From contig JAUKTV010000010.1 in the NCBI GenBank assembly GCA_030549205.1, positions 744,001 to 808,000 on the forward strand: a DNA stretch of 64,000 nt, read 5' to 3'. A model generated the notes under the pieces. The model worked only from the letters and a program-made list of their open reading frames with translations, was not told where the DNA came from and searched no databases. The DNA comes from Apiosordaria backusii (Eukaryota; Ascomycota; Sordariomycetes; Sordariales; Lasiosphaeriaceae). A program made the position numbers and the translations under genes. Numbering within the stretch: the stretch's first letter is position 1; every line of letters begins with the position of its first letter. This document shows, in pieces, positions 1 to 9,759 of the stretch.

Positions 1-599
1 CTTGACCGCAGCGCCGGTGATGGGATCGGAATGCAACTGAAGCTCGCATTGATACATTGAAATCCGATCTTATGTACGGTACCTGTATATATTGGAGTAC
101 ACAACTGTTCAAGCGCATCCAATTGCCATCAATCGTTGGAAGGTGACGGGTGGGTAGTTGGGCTGTAAATGCTGCACTCCACTGAGGAACAGTGGAGGTT
201 ATTGCTATCCACCCACCACCAAACCCACGGCGGGACATCGTCGAGCATCTGAGCATCTCATCTCCAAAGAGAGAGCTCCTTCTTGTCCAAAACATCACAG
301 CTTCACCGTTCTTTCAACCTTGGAAAGACGTTAGTCAATATGGCAGGCTAATTACACAAGGGAAGGTGTCGTGACACGCTTGGGAAGCGGTGATTGGTCG
401 GCTGACTTGCTGACCAACCGAGCTCCCCAGGTACCCGTTGCAGCTGTCATTGCGACAGCTCAGAGCTGGATGCATCCATCCTCAAACACCAACCTCCTCC
501 TGTTTCCCTCGTGTTTTTGACAGCTTTTAGTCGTGCCTTGCATCTGTTTATCATACAGCTACGCTCGAAGCCTCACCCCAATTTCATACAGATTTCGCG
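1..599. other. Non-coding DNA upstream of the aminopeptidase gene
   Basis: No convincing gene is seen here; the only short open frame (60 codons from 192) looks random. The last 100 nt before the start at 600 are pyrimidine-rich, as in many fungal 5' leaders. Near-copies of the motif GGTACC occur around 78 and 427. Confidence 0.5.
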
Positions 600-1913
600 A
601 TGAAGGCCTCATTACTTGCGCTTCTGCTTCCTGCCGTGAGCGCCCGCTCCCTCAACGTCGCAGGCGATCAACAGCGCCCCATCACGCATGACGAGGCCGC
701 ACCCGCAACATACCATATCGAACTGTCGCCAGGCAACACCAGATGGGTAACAGAAGATGAGAAATGGGCGCTGCGTCGAGTAAGCCATTCCCCTTCATCT
801 TGAACGTCTATAAACTCTAATTGACGCTGACTTCTCCAATCAGGAGGGCATCAACTTCTTTGACATCACCGACCACCCGGACCTCGGCGCTACACTCAAC
901 GCTATCCAAGCCGCCGGATCCCCCAAGAAGAAGGCCATCTTCCCCAAGAAGCCCGCGTACAAAGATAAAGTGAACCCATTGCTGGCCGACCTCTCCAAAT
1001 CCCACATGCAGGCGAATCTCGAAAAGTTTACATCGTTCCACACACGATACTACAAGTCCGACTGGGGCCGCCAGTCGAGCGAATGGCTGCTTGGGAAAGT
1101 GCAAGATACGATCAAAGAGGCCGGCGCTGAGAAATTCGTGACGGCAAAGCATTTCGAGCACCCCTGGGGCCAGAACAGTATCATTGTTACTATTCCTGGC
1201 AAGACAAACCAGACGGTCGTTATCGGCGCTCACCAAGATTCCATCAACCTCTTCCTCCCGAGCATTCTTGCCGCTCCGGGAGCTGACGATGACGGAAGTG
1301 GTACCGTGACCATTCTCGAAGCTCTTCGTGTTATCCTCCAGTCCAAGGACATCGTCAAGGGCAAACACCCCAACACCCTCGAGTTCCACTGGTACAGCGC
1401 CGAGGAGGGAGGCTTGCTTGGTAGCCAAGCCATCTTCTCGGCCTACGAGAAGGATCGCCGTGATGTCAAGGCTATGCTGCAGCAGGACATGACTGGCTCC
1501 ATTACTCGAACCATTCAGGCGGGCTTGCCCGAGAGTGTAGGCGTCATTGTCGACTTTGTTGACCCCAATCTCACCGAGTTTATCAAGAAGGTTATCACCG
1601 AGGTATGGTTTTTTTTTTTTTTTTTCGCGTTTTGATGGCTCAATACTGACTATCGTAGTACTGCGACATTGGCTTTGTCGAGACCAAGTGCGGCTACGCC
1701 TGCTCGGATCACGCTTCTGCTTCCAAGGCCGGGTACCCGTCCGCCTTCGTTATTGAGTCGGCGTTTGAGTACTCGTCCAATCACATCCACACTACTGATG
1801 ATCTGATCAAGTACTTGTCGTTTGACCACATGATCCAGCACGCAAAGCTTACGCTGGCGTTTGCGTACGAGTTGGCTTTTGCTGACTTCCCCGCTCTTGA
1901 GAAGGGCGAATAA
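600..1913 (+). CDS. lap1: Secreted M28 leucine aminopeptidase (Lap1-like)
   Basis: A zinc metallo-exopeptidase that removes N-terminal residues from peptides outside the cell. Three exons: 600-779, 844-1602 and 1659-1913, giving 397 residues, usual for fungal M28E enzymes. A signal peptide (about residues 1-16, ending in VSARS) is followed by a propeptide-like segment and the catalytic domain. The metal and catalytic residues of family M28 are all visible: H190 and D192 in GAHQDS, D208 in PGADDDGSG, E247-E248 in YSAEEGG, D275 in QQDMTG and the late histidine in SNHIHT (about 355). Both introns have GT..AG ends; the second starts with a long T tract. The gene converges on the DUF1295 gene downstream. 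Intact and probably active; the exact symbol is by family resemblance. Confidence 0.93.
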
Positions 1914-2139
1914 GGGACTGGGATTGTTTCAACGGGTGCGGTTATTGGGCGTCAAGGGTACATACGGGAAGGCATTGTAATGTTGTTTTATAGTCCTAAG
2001 TTTATATACATGGTTAACCTCGTCTTTTATTTTTCCTGCCATCATGTGTATCATGCCGATGTGCGGCTCCATCTCCACACCCTTTTATTTGATCCCGCCC
2101 CTTTTTTGTTGCCATCCCATTTTCCAGCCCAATCCAGGC

Positions 2140-3168
2140 TCAATAAATCCCAGGAATCAACACCCACCCAACCCTTTGCTTGTGTTGTGTCCAAGCACCC
2201 CCATACCTGTTGTTCATGTACTCATCCAGCAACCCCACGCTCTTCCCAGCAAACTGACCCGCATACGCCAACCCCAACCCCAACCCAACAAGCCACCCCC
2301 CTGCCGCGATCCCGTACCCCGTCCTCCAGAGGACATACCCGCCATAGTTGGGATGCCTGCACAAGCTCCACAACCCCTTATCACAAATCTTCCCCTCGTT
2401 GACCCTGATCTTTTTTCCATTCACGGTGATGGTCTCCTCCTTGAAGAAGCTCCTCTGCCTCTCGGAGATGGTCTCCACCGCGAGCCCCAGCGCGAACATG
2501 ATGGACCCCACCAGCACAGGGAGGGGGAGCTCGACGTCCCCGAAAAGAGGGAGGGAGATGTTGGGGAGGAGGGCGGTGCTCGTCCGGGGGATGAGATAGA
2601 GCAGCGAGTTGATTGTATTCGCTGCTGTCTCCAGCGCGGAGATGAGCAGCGCCATTTTGGGGGTGATTGGCTCGCGGGCGATGAACCCGGCCCAGTAGGC
2701 TTGTTTTAGCCTTGAGAGCCTGCCCATCCAAGACAGGATTTCTCCCGTGGGGGAGGGTTCCAACAGGGAAGGGGGGATGACGCTTATTCCTAGCTTGGGG
2801 AGGAGGTTGAGGAGGGGGCTTCCCGGGGAGAGGAGGTAGGATTGGAGGAGGGGCTCGATGGCGCGGAGGCCGATGAAGGTGAGGGTTCCGGAGGGGTTGG
2901 GGGTGTAAGTCCCTCTTGGGATCATGTCCCGCGGGGAGGCGAGGGAGGGGCCGGTTAAAGAGGAGGGGGAGAGTTTCTCTTCCTCTTCCTCGGGGTTGGT
3001 GGTAGATAGAAGTTCTAAGGGGAGGGGTTGGGATGGGAGGGGGGTGTAGAATGAGTTTGATGGGGTTGGGTGGTCGATTTGCTCTGGCTCGGAGGAGGAG
3101 GAGTAGTCGGAGTCGCCGCCGCCGCCGTCCATGATGGCGGTTTCGTAGATGGAGACTGTGTCGTCCAT
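2140..3168 (-). CDS. DUF1295 / steroid-reductase-ICMT-like membrane protein
   Basis: Single exon, 342 residues from the ATG at 3168. An open frame continues 53 codons further upstream, but that part is Phe/His-rich leader-like sequence, so the internal Met (MDDTVSIYE) is preferred. The N-terminal 70 residues are acidic and Ser/Pro-rich. The rest has several hydrophobic segments and ends with the block LCRHPNYGGYVLWRTGYG, close to the R-H-P-N-Y signature of the DUF1295 / isoprenylcysteine methyltransferase-like superfamily of membrane oxidoreductases or methyltransferases. It is probably an ER or other endomembrane protein. The substrate cannot be told from sequence. It converges on the aminopeptidase gene. 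Confidence 0.85.
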   Translation of the reverse strand: MDDTVSIYETAIMDGGGGDSDYSSSSEPEQIDHPTPSNSFYTPLPSQPLPLELLSTTNPEEEEEKLSPSSLTGPSLASPRDMIPRGTYTPNPSGTLTFIGLRAIEPLLQSYLLSPGSPLLNLLPKLGISVIPPSLLEPSPTGEILSWMGRLSRLKQAYWAGFIAREPITPKMALLISALETAANTINSLLYLIPRTSTALLPNISLPLFGDVELPLPVLVGSIMFALGLAVETISERQRSFFKEETITVNGKKIRVNEGKICDKGLWSLCRHPNYGGYVLWRTGYGIAAGGWLVGLGLGLAYAGQFAGKSVGLLDEYMNNRYGGAWTQHKQRVGWVLIPGIY

Positions 3169-3645
3169 TTTTGGCGGTATTCTTTTTCGTTGGTTGAGGG
3201 GTTGTTGAGGGTGAAAGGTGAGAAAGGAAAATGAGGGGTCGAGAAAAAAGTGAGGGGATTGAGATGTGAGGTTTATGAGTAAGTGAGTGAAAAAGAGGTG
3301 GATGATGTGCATGTCAGTCTGCTGCATGAGCTGTGGAGTCGGGACAACTCATCGGAGGTCTTGGCATTGGGTTTCTGTGGAGGCCCAGTGAGGCCCAATA
3401 AGGGGTACTACACAGGTTGTAGCCTGTGAAAAGGTACCTAGGCATAGCAGATATATTCTGACACTATCCAAAACACATACCGAAAAACTACCTCGGTAGT
3501 CCTATCCAGTCCGGTTCATCCTACAGCCAAACGCCGCAAATGCTTTGCCTCCCATTCTTTCAGTGGGCACTCACGCCCCCTCGCTGGTCATGCTCAACGC
3601 ACAATACCTTACACACGCTTTCCCATATTCACAAATGAAACCCCC
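3169..3645. other. Intergenic: DUF1295 gene promoter and AFG1 3' region
   Basis: About 480 nt between two minus-strand genes. It holds the leader of the DUF1295 gene, a perfect palindrome AGGTACCT at 3432-3439, and the 3' flank of the AFG1-like gene. No further gene is seen. Confidence 0.6.
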
Positions 3646-5433
3646 CTACATACTATCCTCCATCTGCCTACTCCTCGTCTTCGCCCAGCTATCCCTCTCC
3701 TGCTTTCCACCTTGACTCTCCAACCCCATCCCCCTCTCCACCCACTGCTTGCTCCCCATCTCCGTCAGTCTCGACAACGCCCGCGCAAAAGCAAAAGCCT
3801 CCTCATCTCCCGTAAACAGGTTCGACTTTGACAATTGCTCCACATTGTGCTCGAGATCGTCCATCATGTGGCTCATAACATCCTCCACCGAGCTGTCATC
3901 CAGCACTTCACTGCTCTTCCCGGATGCCTTCAGCGACTCCCGGATCTCCGCCTTGGAGATAAACAACTCTTGGAGTGGCATCGCGGTTGTAAGGACAAGC
4001 TTGGCGTGGGATTCGTACACAGCATCGATAAAGGTGATGAATCTGCGAGCGAGATCGCGTTGGCGGTATGTCATCGCTGGAACCTCTGTTACAACAAACG
4101 CATCGTAGGACCGCATGAGCTCGATGTAGTCAGCCGCGCTGGTTGGCTTCCCAATCAGTTCGTCAAAGGTGAACCACGCGCACCGGCCGCTGACTCTTGG
4201 AACGATAATTTCTCGCCCCCATACACGCTGTACTTCTGGGTGTGGCTCGGGGGATTCTGGGTCGCCGAGGAAGCGGAACCACTTCTCTGCATGGGAGGCA
4301 GCGTGGGCGTCGAGGGGGGTGTGGTAGACGCCCGATGGTGGGCGGGGGATCTTGCGGTAATCGGTCGTTGAATCAAGGTTGATGACGTGCAGGCGGCTCT
4401 TGAGAAGGTGGATAGCAGGGATGAAGGACTCGCGCTGGATGCCGTTCATGTAAAGCTCGTCGGGGTGCCGGTTGGACGTGGTCACCAACACCACACCATG
4501 CGACATGAGCGCTTCGAGAAGTCGTCGCAGGATCATGGCGTCGGCCACGTCGGTACATTGAAACTCGTCAAAGCAAAGAACATTGCCCTGTTCCGCAATC
4601 TCGGCCGCGACAAAGGGCACGCAGTCGACATCGCTGCCGTACTGCATCTTCATCTTGTGAAGTCTCTTGTGGACATCTTGCATGAAGTTATGGAAGTGTA
4701 TCCTCGTCTTAGACTTGACGGACTGCGGTAGGGTATCGTAAAAGAGGTCCATCATCATGGTCTTGCCGCATCCAACGTCGCCGTAGAGGTACAGGCCTCG
4801 TGGTAGGTTGCTAGGGATCTTCCCGATCGTTGGCTTCGTGTCCTTTCCGAACCAAGAGAAGAGAGATTTTTGCGGCTTCAGGGACTCGAGAGTTGGGCGG
4901 ACGACGGGCGGCGCATGGTAGTGTCGCAACTCCTCATGGAGGTGTTGGAGGCTTTGGATAATTCCTGCGCAAAGGTGAACGTTAGCCGACAGGGCCTTCG
5001 CCAACAGCTCCGGGTTTTGTTTCTACCCACCTCGTTGATGCTCATCATTGCGCAGTATCCCAGCGTCTACCCGTCGGTCGTACTCCTGCGAGGGCCCAAT
5101 ATCCTCTGGGTTGTTCACCTTCTGCACCTGACCATGTTCCTTCAGTGATATCCCCTCCGACACAGGCACATCATTATCAAGCGTAGCAGTCGCAACAGCC
5201 GAGGCCTTCCTCCTTCTCTGCCCGGCAGTAAACACAGCAGGGTATACAGCCCGCGACACCGGTGGCCGCTGCAGATACCGCAACTCGGTCGACCTGTTCG
5301 CCGGCCGCGACAGGGTCCTGGTGCATGCAGTACAAAGCGTTCGCGAAGCGGCGGGTATCGTCGTCCGAACTGGTCGTGACGTCGTTTCCAAGAGGGCCCT
5401 TGCAGGAACACCTACAGAAGGGTGCGCGCGCAT
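3646..5433 (-). CDS. AFG1: Mitochondrial AAA-type ATPase Afg1 (LACE1/AFG1L family)
   Basis: Two exons, 5433-5031 and 4964-3646, joined in phase 1 across a 66-nt GT..AG intron, giving 573 residues. The family is a single-domain mitochondrial ATPase that helps quality control of inner-membrane and respiratory-chain proteins. Residues 1-100 are rich in Arg, Ser and Ala with few acidic residues, as expected of a mitochondrial presequence. Walker A is GDVGCGKT (196-203) and Walker B is LCFDEFQ (about 264-270), followed by CTDVADAMIL, typical of Afg1. The C-terminus holds the family block VLTTAMPLQELF. Fungal homologues have similar length. Intact. Confidence 0.93.
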
Positions 5434-6336
5434 ATTGGGGCGGGAGAGAGTAAGGTATATGGGGTGATTTTCGAGATTGTTCGAGGTAGTGCCGTCTCAG
5501 GGCGCAGGAGGCATCGTATGACTGACGGCTGACACCACCCCCCAGGTAGGTTGCCACTGAGCGCCGAGTCAAGATCTGCGACAGGGAAACGACAGTTGTA
5601 TCAAAGGTTAAATAGGTAAATGGCTGTTGTGCGACCAGAAGATGATGAAGTTGGCCGTTGGAAAAATAATGTTTCTCGGGCCGGTGATCAGGTTCAACCG
5701 CGCGGGTTTTTAGGAAGAAGACGTCAGTCGGGGCAATTTGATCAATCTGGATTTGCCGTTGAATGCGACAGCAAAATGGCTTGGGTGAGGGGTGTTTGGT
5801 GGGTTTTATCGGTCGGTGATCGCTCAGGTACCTGGTGCCGCCGCGGCATTGAACCCAGGCACGTGGGCACGGGCTTACTTAGCAATCTTCAGCACTTTAA
5901 CAAGACACTAAGCGACCATCTTCAATTATTGCAAGCACATTCGAAAAATCATTATCATTTCCAAGATCTCCGAATGGCTTCACTTGGCCGAAACAGCTAC
6001 TTAAATGTGTTTCGCAGGTATTCGAATCTCTGAGGGGTTGTCCACTGTGGGGTAGGTCCCGCTCGACTGGTAGTTCTGGAAACGGGAGTGGTAGTGTACT
6101 TGGATATCTGCTTCCTCGTCAACTATGTGTATATAACTATCATTTAACCTACAGGCACTTGGTTCTGTGGCCTCGATATCAATACAAAAGCTCAAACCTG
6201 TTGAAGTTTCCTCTCTGTTGTTTTTCCTCTCGCCAGGTCATGATCGGGACTGTGGGGCCCCGCCTTTCGGGATGATGCAAGCGGGCCGCAGGCTTGGCGC
6301 ATTCTCACGGAGTCGAAACTTTCCTTGTTTTGATGC
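5434..6336. other. Intergenic, AFG1 promoter side
   Basis: No gene is supported; open frames here overlap in several frames without protein-like composition. The palindrome AGGTACCT lies at 5826-5833. Composition changes abruptly to AT-rich near 6337. Confidence 0.5.
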
Positions 6337-6735
6337 TGTACTATAAATATTTAACCTTCTATTATTAAGCTTTATATTATAAAATAACTATAATAATTTA
6401 ATAAAGTAAAAATAGTTTATTAAGCTTAAAGTACTTATAATAACTATCTTTTTAAAAATACATACTATTTTTATTATCTTGGAGCTTTATAGTATCCTTT
6501 TTTTAATAGTTTTTATAATAGTACTATCCTTATTATACTACTTATTATATAATCTAAATTAAAATTATAAAAAGGACTATTAATCTAACTAATCTTAAAT
6601 TATTATTTAACTATAGGATCTTATATTCTTTTAACTAACTTTATTATTAATATTACCGAAATTAAATAATTTAATTTTACCAGCATTTTCCTTAATACTA
6701 TCTTTACTATAACTTACAGTCTTACTCGCAATATT
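6337..6735. repeat. AT-rich RIP-type block
   Basis: About 400 nt made almost only of A and T, with dense TA dinucleotides, bordered on both sides by ordinary DNA. This is the look of a repeat mutated by RIP. It directly abuts, and probably includes, the 3' part of the pogo transposase relic read on the minus strand. Confidence 0.75.
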
Positions 6736-7594
6736 TATTGAACTCAGCCGATTGGTGACTCTCATGCCCGTCGAATACAATCATCTGATATATACCTTTT
6801 ATATGAGACCTTATGTGCTTATTGAAGTGCTTAATCCAGTCTAAGCCAGTCTCGTTATCTGTCCACCCATTAGAAGTTGGTTTAATAGCCCAGTCGAAGG
6901 GGAGGCCACCCTCTGTATACTAACTAGCGAGGTGGTATACGCCTTGAACGATAAGATACGGCGGGAGGCACCCTTCGCCATTGATACACTCGATTGCCGT
7001 TATCCATTCCCGATTCCCAGGTTAAACTGCCTTGCCTCGTCCGCATCGATCAGAACATATAACAACTATAAATACGCAAATAACGCCCATTATAAAACCT
7101 ATTTTATCGAAGTTGTAAAAATCGCAATCCTGGATGCCGTACTTAGCTCGCATATTATGCACAAGCTTAAACCACACGCCAATAAGTTCTGGGTCTTTGC
7201 AGAAAGCTCTTTGGAAGTCGTAAACGCGATTAAAACGCGTCTTAAGCTCTAGCTATCGCGTAATAAAGGTCTAAGCCCAATTCTTGCCGACAGGTTTCTC
7301 GCCGCGTTCTGTAAGAAGCAAATTGGCCATATCTTCAACACCAGCTAGATGAGGCGAAAATCCTCGCAAGTCTAGCTTCAATACATACTGGACAACAACC
7401 TTCTCCTCTATGACTGTCAATCGATAGGTTTTGTTGCGATAGTCGTGTCGTGGAATGCGACCGTTCATCCTATCGCGTAGTGTAGCTTCGGGAACATCGT
7501 AAGTTTTTGCAGCTTTGCGGCGACTTAATTTCTTGTCGCGTCCGATTGCTTCAATTGCAAGGAAGATTCTGGCTTCTTTAGATGGCGTAGGCAT
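6720..7594 (-). pseudogene. Dead pogo/Fot1-type transposase (RIP-mutated)
   Basis: Read on the minus strand from the ATG at 7594 (MPTPSKEAR), one frame shows an N-terminal Psq-type helix-turn-helix (RRKAAKTYDVPEATLRDR), a CENP-B-like second HTH, then DDE superfamily 1 catalytic blocks YNFDKIGFIMGV and VFDGHESHQSAEF. The frame is kept throughout but broken by at least five stops (cta at 7271-7273 and 7253-7255, tta at 7022-7024, cta at 6920-6922, tta at 6722-6724). All are explained by C:G to T:A changes from CAA, CAG, CGG or TGG. The 3' end dissolves into the AT-rich block. This is a class II Tc1/mariner-pogo element killed by RIP and unable to encode transposase. Confidence 0.88.
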
Positions 7595-7650
7595 ATTTTG
7601 GGTTGGTGGAAAATGATGTTGAAGGTAAGGTGTCGTGTGGTGGTGGAAAA

Positions 7651-7684
7651 GTGCGCGACATGACCGGGTGCGCGGCATGACCGG
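7651..7684. repeat. Tandem 17-bp pair, probable pogo element terminus
   Basis: Two adjacent 17-bp units (7651-7667 and 7668-7684) that differ at one base, GTGCGCGACATGACCGG then GTGCGCGGCATGACCGG. They lie 57 bp outside the transposase start, where a pogo terminal inverted repeat is expected. The matching copy at the far end is not found, probably because RIP destroyed it. Confidence 0.5.
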
Positions 7685-7792
7685 GAACTCCATTGGCTAA
7701 TCTAGCTACAGAAGTGGAGACGTCATCGACGTAGCGTTTACGACAACCTTGACGCCTTCCATCTATGCGATCCTTGGGTCTATTGCACTTGT

Positions 7793-8857
7793 TCAACCCC
7801 TACTCTGTACTTCATCCCCTATTCTAGCTAAACGCAGGAGCTCCCTGGCCCGAGTAGTCCGCTCACTCCAAGCAAAGCCACATATTGACGAGCGCCATCC
7901 GTCGCCGGAAAGATAGACATCAAACATTATAACGGCATCGCGCCATCTCTCAGCTTTGTCGACTCTCCCGGACCAGCCCTCAATAGCAGCAGAGCAAACC
8001 AGCAGTTTTGCCAGGACTTCTCCGTCCAGTTCTGTGTCGGGCCACGGGTCAGGGGTGCTACGGTCCTGGGTATCGCTGGGTTGTAGAGTAGTAGCGACTT
8101 GCTGTCCACTAGGGCGAAGCCTGCGACGCTCTGTATAGAAGCGCAGTATACCCTCCGGATCTACAATGTGCGGTGGGGCCGCTTCGGATCCCCCGAGGAC
8201 TGCGTGCAAGATAACCCGGCAGCTCTCGCGGTCGGCTGCCGATGTCAGGGCGCATGCCAGGGAGAGCGCCAACTGTGGCGACGGGTTTGCGACCTTGCTC
8301 ACCATCAGGCATGCGTATGCAGTGTTGGAAAAGTCGCACGCGAGGAATCCTCTCAGGGCCATCTGACCTGGCGCGTCGACGAAACATGGTGCGGGGGCGT
8401 CACGAAGGCGGAAGAGCAGGCTCGTGGCTGCTGCAAGTTCTGAGAGCGGGCGCAGATCCAGTTCTTCGCGTCGAGCCCGCCGCCGAGGCAAACGCTGCCG
8501 GTGGGGGAGATGTCGAGCGGAGAGATTGTACTCGAGGAAGGGCACGAGTCGTTCTTGGCGCGAAAGGCACTCCAGCAGCGGCTGGGGTGGGCTCATCGAA
8601 GGCGTCGGATGGCCGGCAGGGAGAACGACGGAAAGAGCGGCAAGCGGGTTTGGGAATGAGACATTGTGGCGATGCAGCAGGCGGACTGCATCGGTGGCTA
8701 TCTCGAGCAGTTGCTGAACGTGTTGGGGTTGCAGGTATTGGAAGTATCGCTTGTTCGACAGCAGATCCAACAAGGGAAGGCGTCCGCAACAGGGCACAGA
8801 GCAATCCAAGGTAAGCTCCCGCTTGGCTGGGTCCGATGACGTGAGGCGGTGCGTCAT
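7793..8857 (-). CDS. Unrecognised GC-rich protein beside the dead transposon
   Basis: Single open frame, 354 residues from the ATG at 8857. I do not recognise a family. It is rich in Leu, Arg, Ala and Pro, with two Leu-rich helical stretches (about 45-75 and 135-215) and an Arg-rich stretch HRQRLPRRRARRE near 120-133. Cysteines CSVPCCG sit near the N-terminus, but no complete zinc-cluster pattern is present. Helical Leu/Ala-rich segments with scattered Cys are common in the regulatory halves of fungal transcription factors, so a truncated regulator is possible, but this is a guess. High GC lets several other frames stay open. The gene lies between the pogo relic and a palindrome, so it may be accessory or decaying. 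An intron near the 5' end cannot be excluded. Confidence 0.45.
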   Translation of the reverse strand: MTHRLTSSDPAKRELTLDCSVPCCGRLPLLDLLSNKRYFQYLQPQHVQQLLEIATDAVRLLHRHNVSFPNPLAALSVVLPAGHPTPSMSPPQPLLECLSRQERLVPFLEYNLSARHLPHRQRLPRRRARREELDLRPLSELAAATSLLFRLRDAPAPCFVDAPGQMALRGFLACDFSNTAYACLMVSKVANPSPQLALSLACALTSAADRESCRVILHAVLGGSEAAPPHIVDPEGILRFYTERRRLRPSGQQVATTLQPSDTQDRSTPDPWPDTELDGEVLAKLLVCSAAIEGWSGRVDKAERWRDAVIMFDVYLSGDGWRSSICGFAWSERTTRARELLRLARIGDEVQSRG

Positions 8858-9759
8858 GTACCCAATCGCTGCACCCCTGCTGCCGAGAACAATAAGGGCT
8901 GTTTGATGTGCTGAGAAGATGTCGTCGGAGGAACACTAAGCACCAGATGCAGTTCAGCCATTAGCACCGAGTTGCATCCATCATCATTGTGTGGCACTCA
9001 GTGGCAGCATGTGCACGTGACGTACCCGCAGAGTCTCCCGACTACCTCGCCACGAGACAAGTTCCACCGCCCGTCGTGCCGGACGTGCGCGCGGTGGCCC
9101 AGATGCATCACTCAATCGGGAGGAGGAGCTTGCTTAAATATCTCACACCACGGCTGCTGGATCCCTAAGAAGCCTGCACACACCGTATCGTGTTTGCTTA
9201 AACATCCTGCTTTAGGATGCTTAAGCAAGCTACGAACTATAGATATAAAAGAACTAATTGCCTGAATAAACCACATCCAAAAAAATAAATAAATGGACTT
9301 GGTTGGCATCGCATGCAGTGATCTGTGGTTTTTGCTGGCTGGAGGGCGTCGACTTTGAGAGTCGAGAAAAGCCGAACGTGGAGTGCTTCTCGTCGCTCCT
9401 TGGTTGTGTCAACAGCGACCGCCATGTGGGGCTTTGCGCTCCGTCGGTGGGGAACCGGAAAAACAACATGCCGTTGCTGCCTTCGCGAAAGCCGTGCGAT
9501 ACGCGGTGCTGCCTTGGGCCTCCGAGCAGACCCTGTGGAAGTGGCAATTATCGATCTGCACCCCGGAGTCGATTATCTCAATTTTCCCGCAAGTGCCGTG
9601 ACCGACTCGTTGCGGTTATTGATCCTTGCCTCTTGCGTCCCAAGCCCCGGTCTGCCGTGATCGAGTAAGTGAGGTTCCTTCAATTGACGCTCGGCCCCGC
9701 TCAACACATGCACCACCCACGACAGCCTCCATGTCTACCAGCACCCTCACTCTTCTCGA
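8858..9759. other. Intergenic with short inverted repeats
   Basis: No gene is supported. It contains the hairpin at 9194-9228 and, at 9138-9152, a 15-bp string ATATCTCACACCACG that recurs exactly inside the right arm of the inverted repeat at 41556-41634. Just before the next gene, an ATG at 9731 opens a 25-codon frame that could be an alternative N-terminus. Confidence 0.5.
9194..9228. repeat. 14-bp inverted repeat (hairpin)
   Basis: Arms 9194-9207 (TTGCTTAAACATCC) and 9215-9228 (GGATGCTTAAGCAA) pair at 13 of 14 positions around a 7-nt loop. Another TTGCTTAAATAT string lies 60 bp to the left. It could be a remnant of a miniature transposon end. Confidence 0.55.

Noticed and set aside
8242..8814. 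Plus-strand frame of 190 codons opposite the GC-rich gene
   Set aside because: High GC lowers stop frequency in all frames; composition is Arg/Gly/Ala-rich and random-looking.
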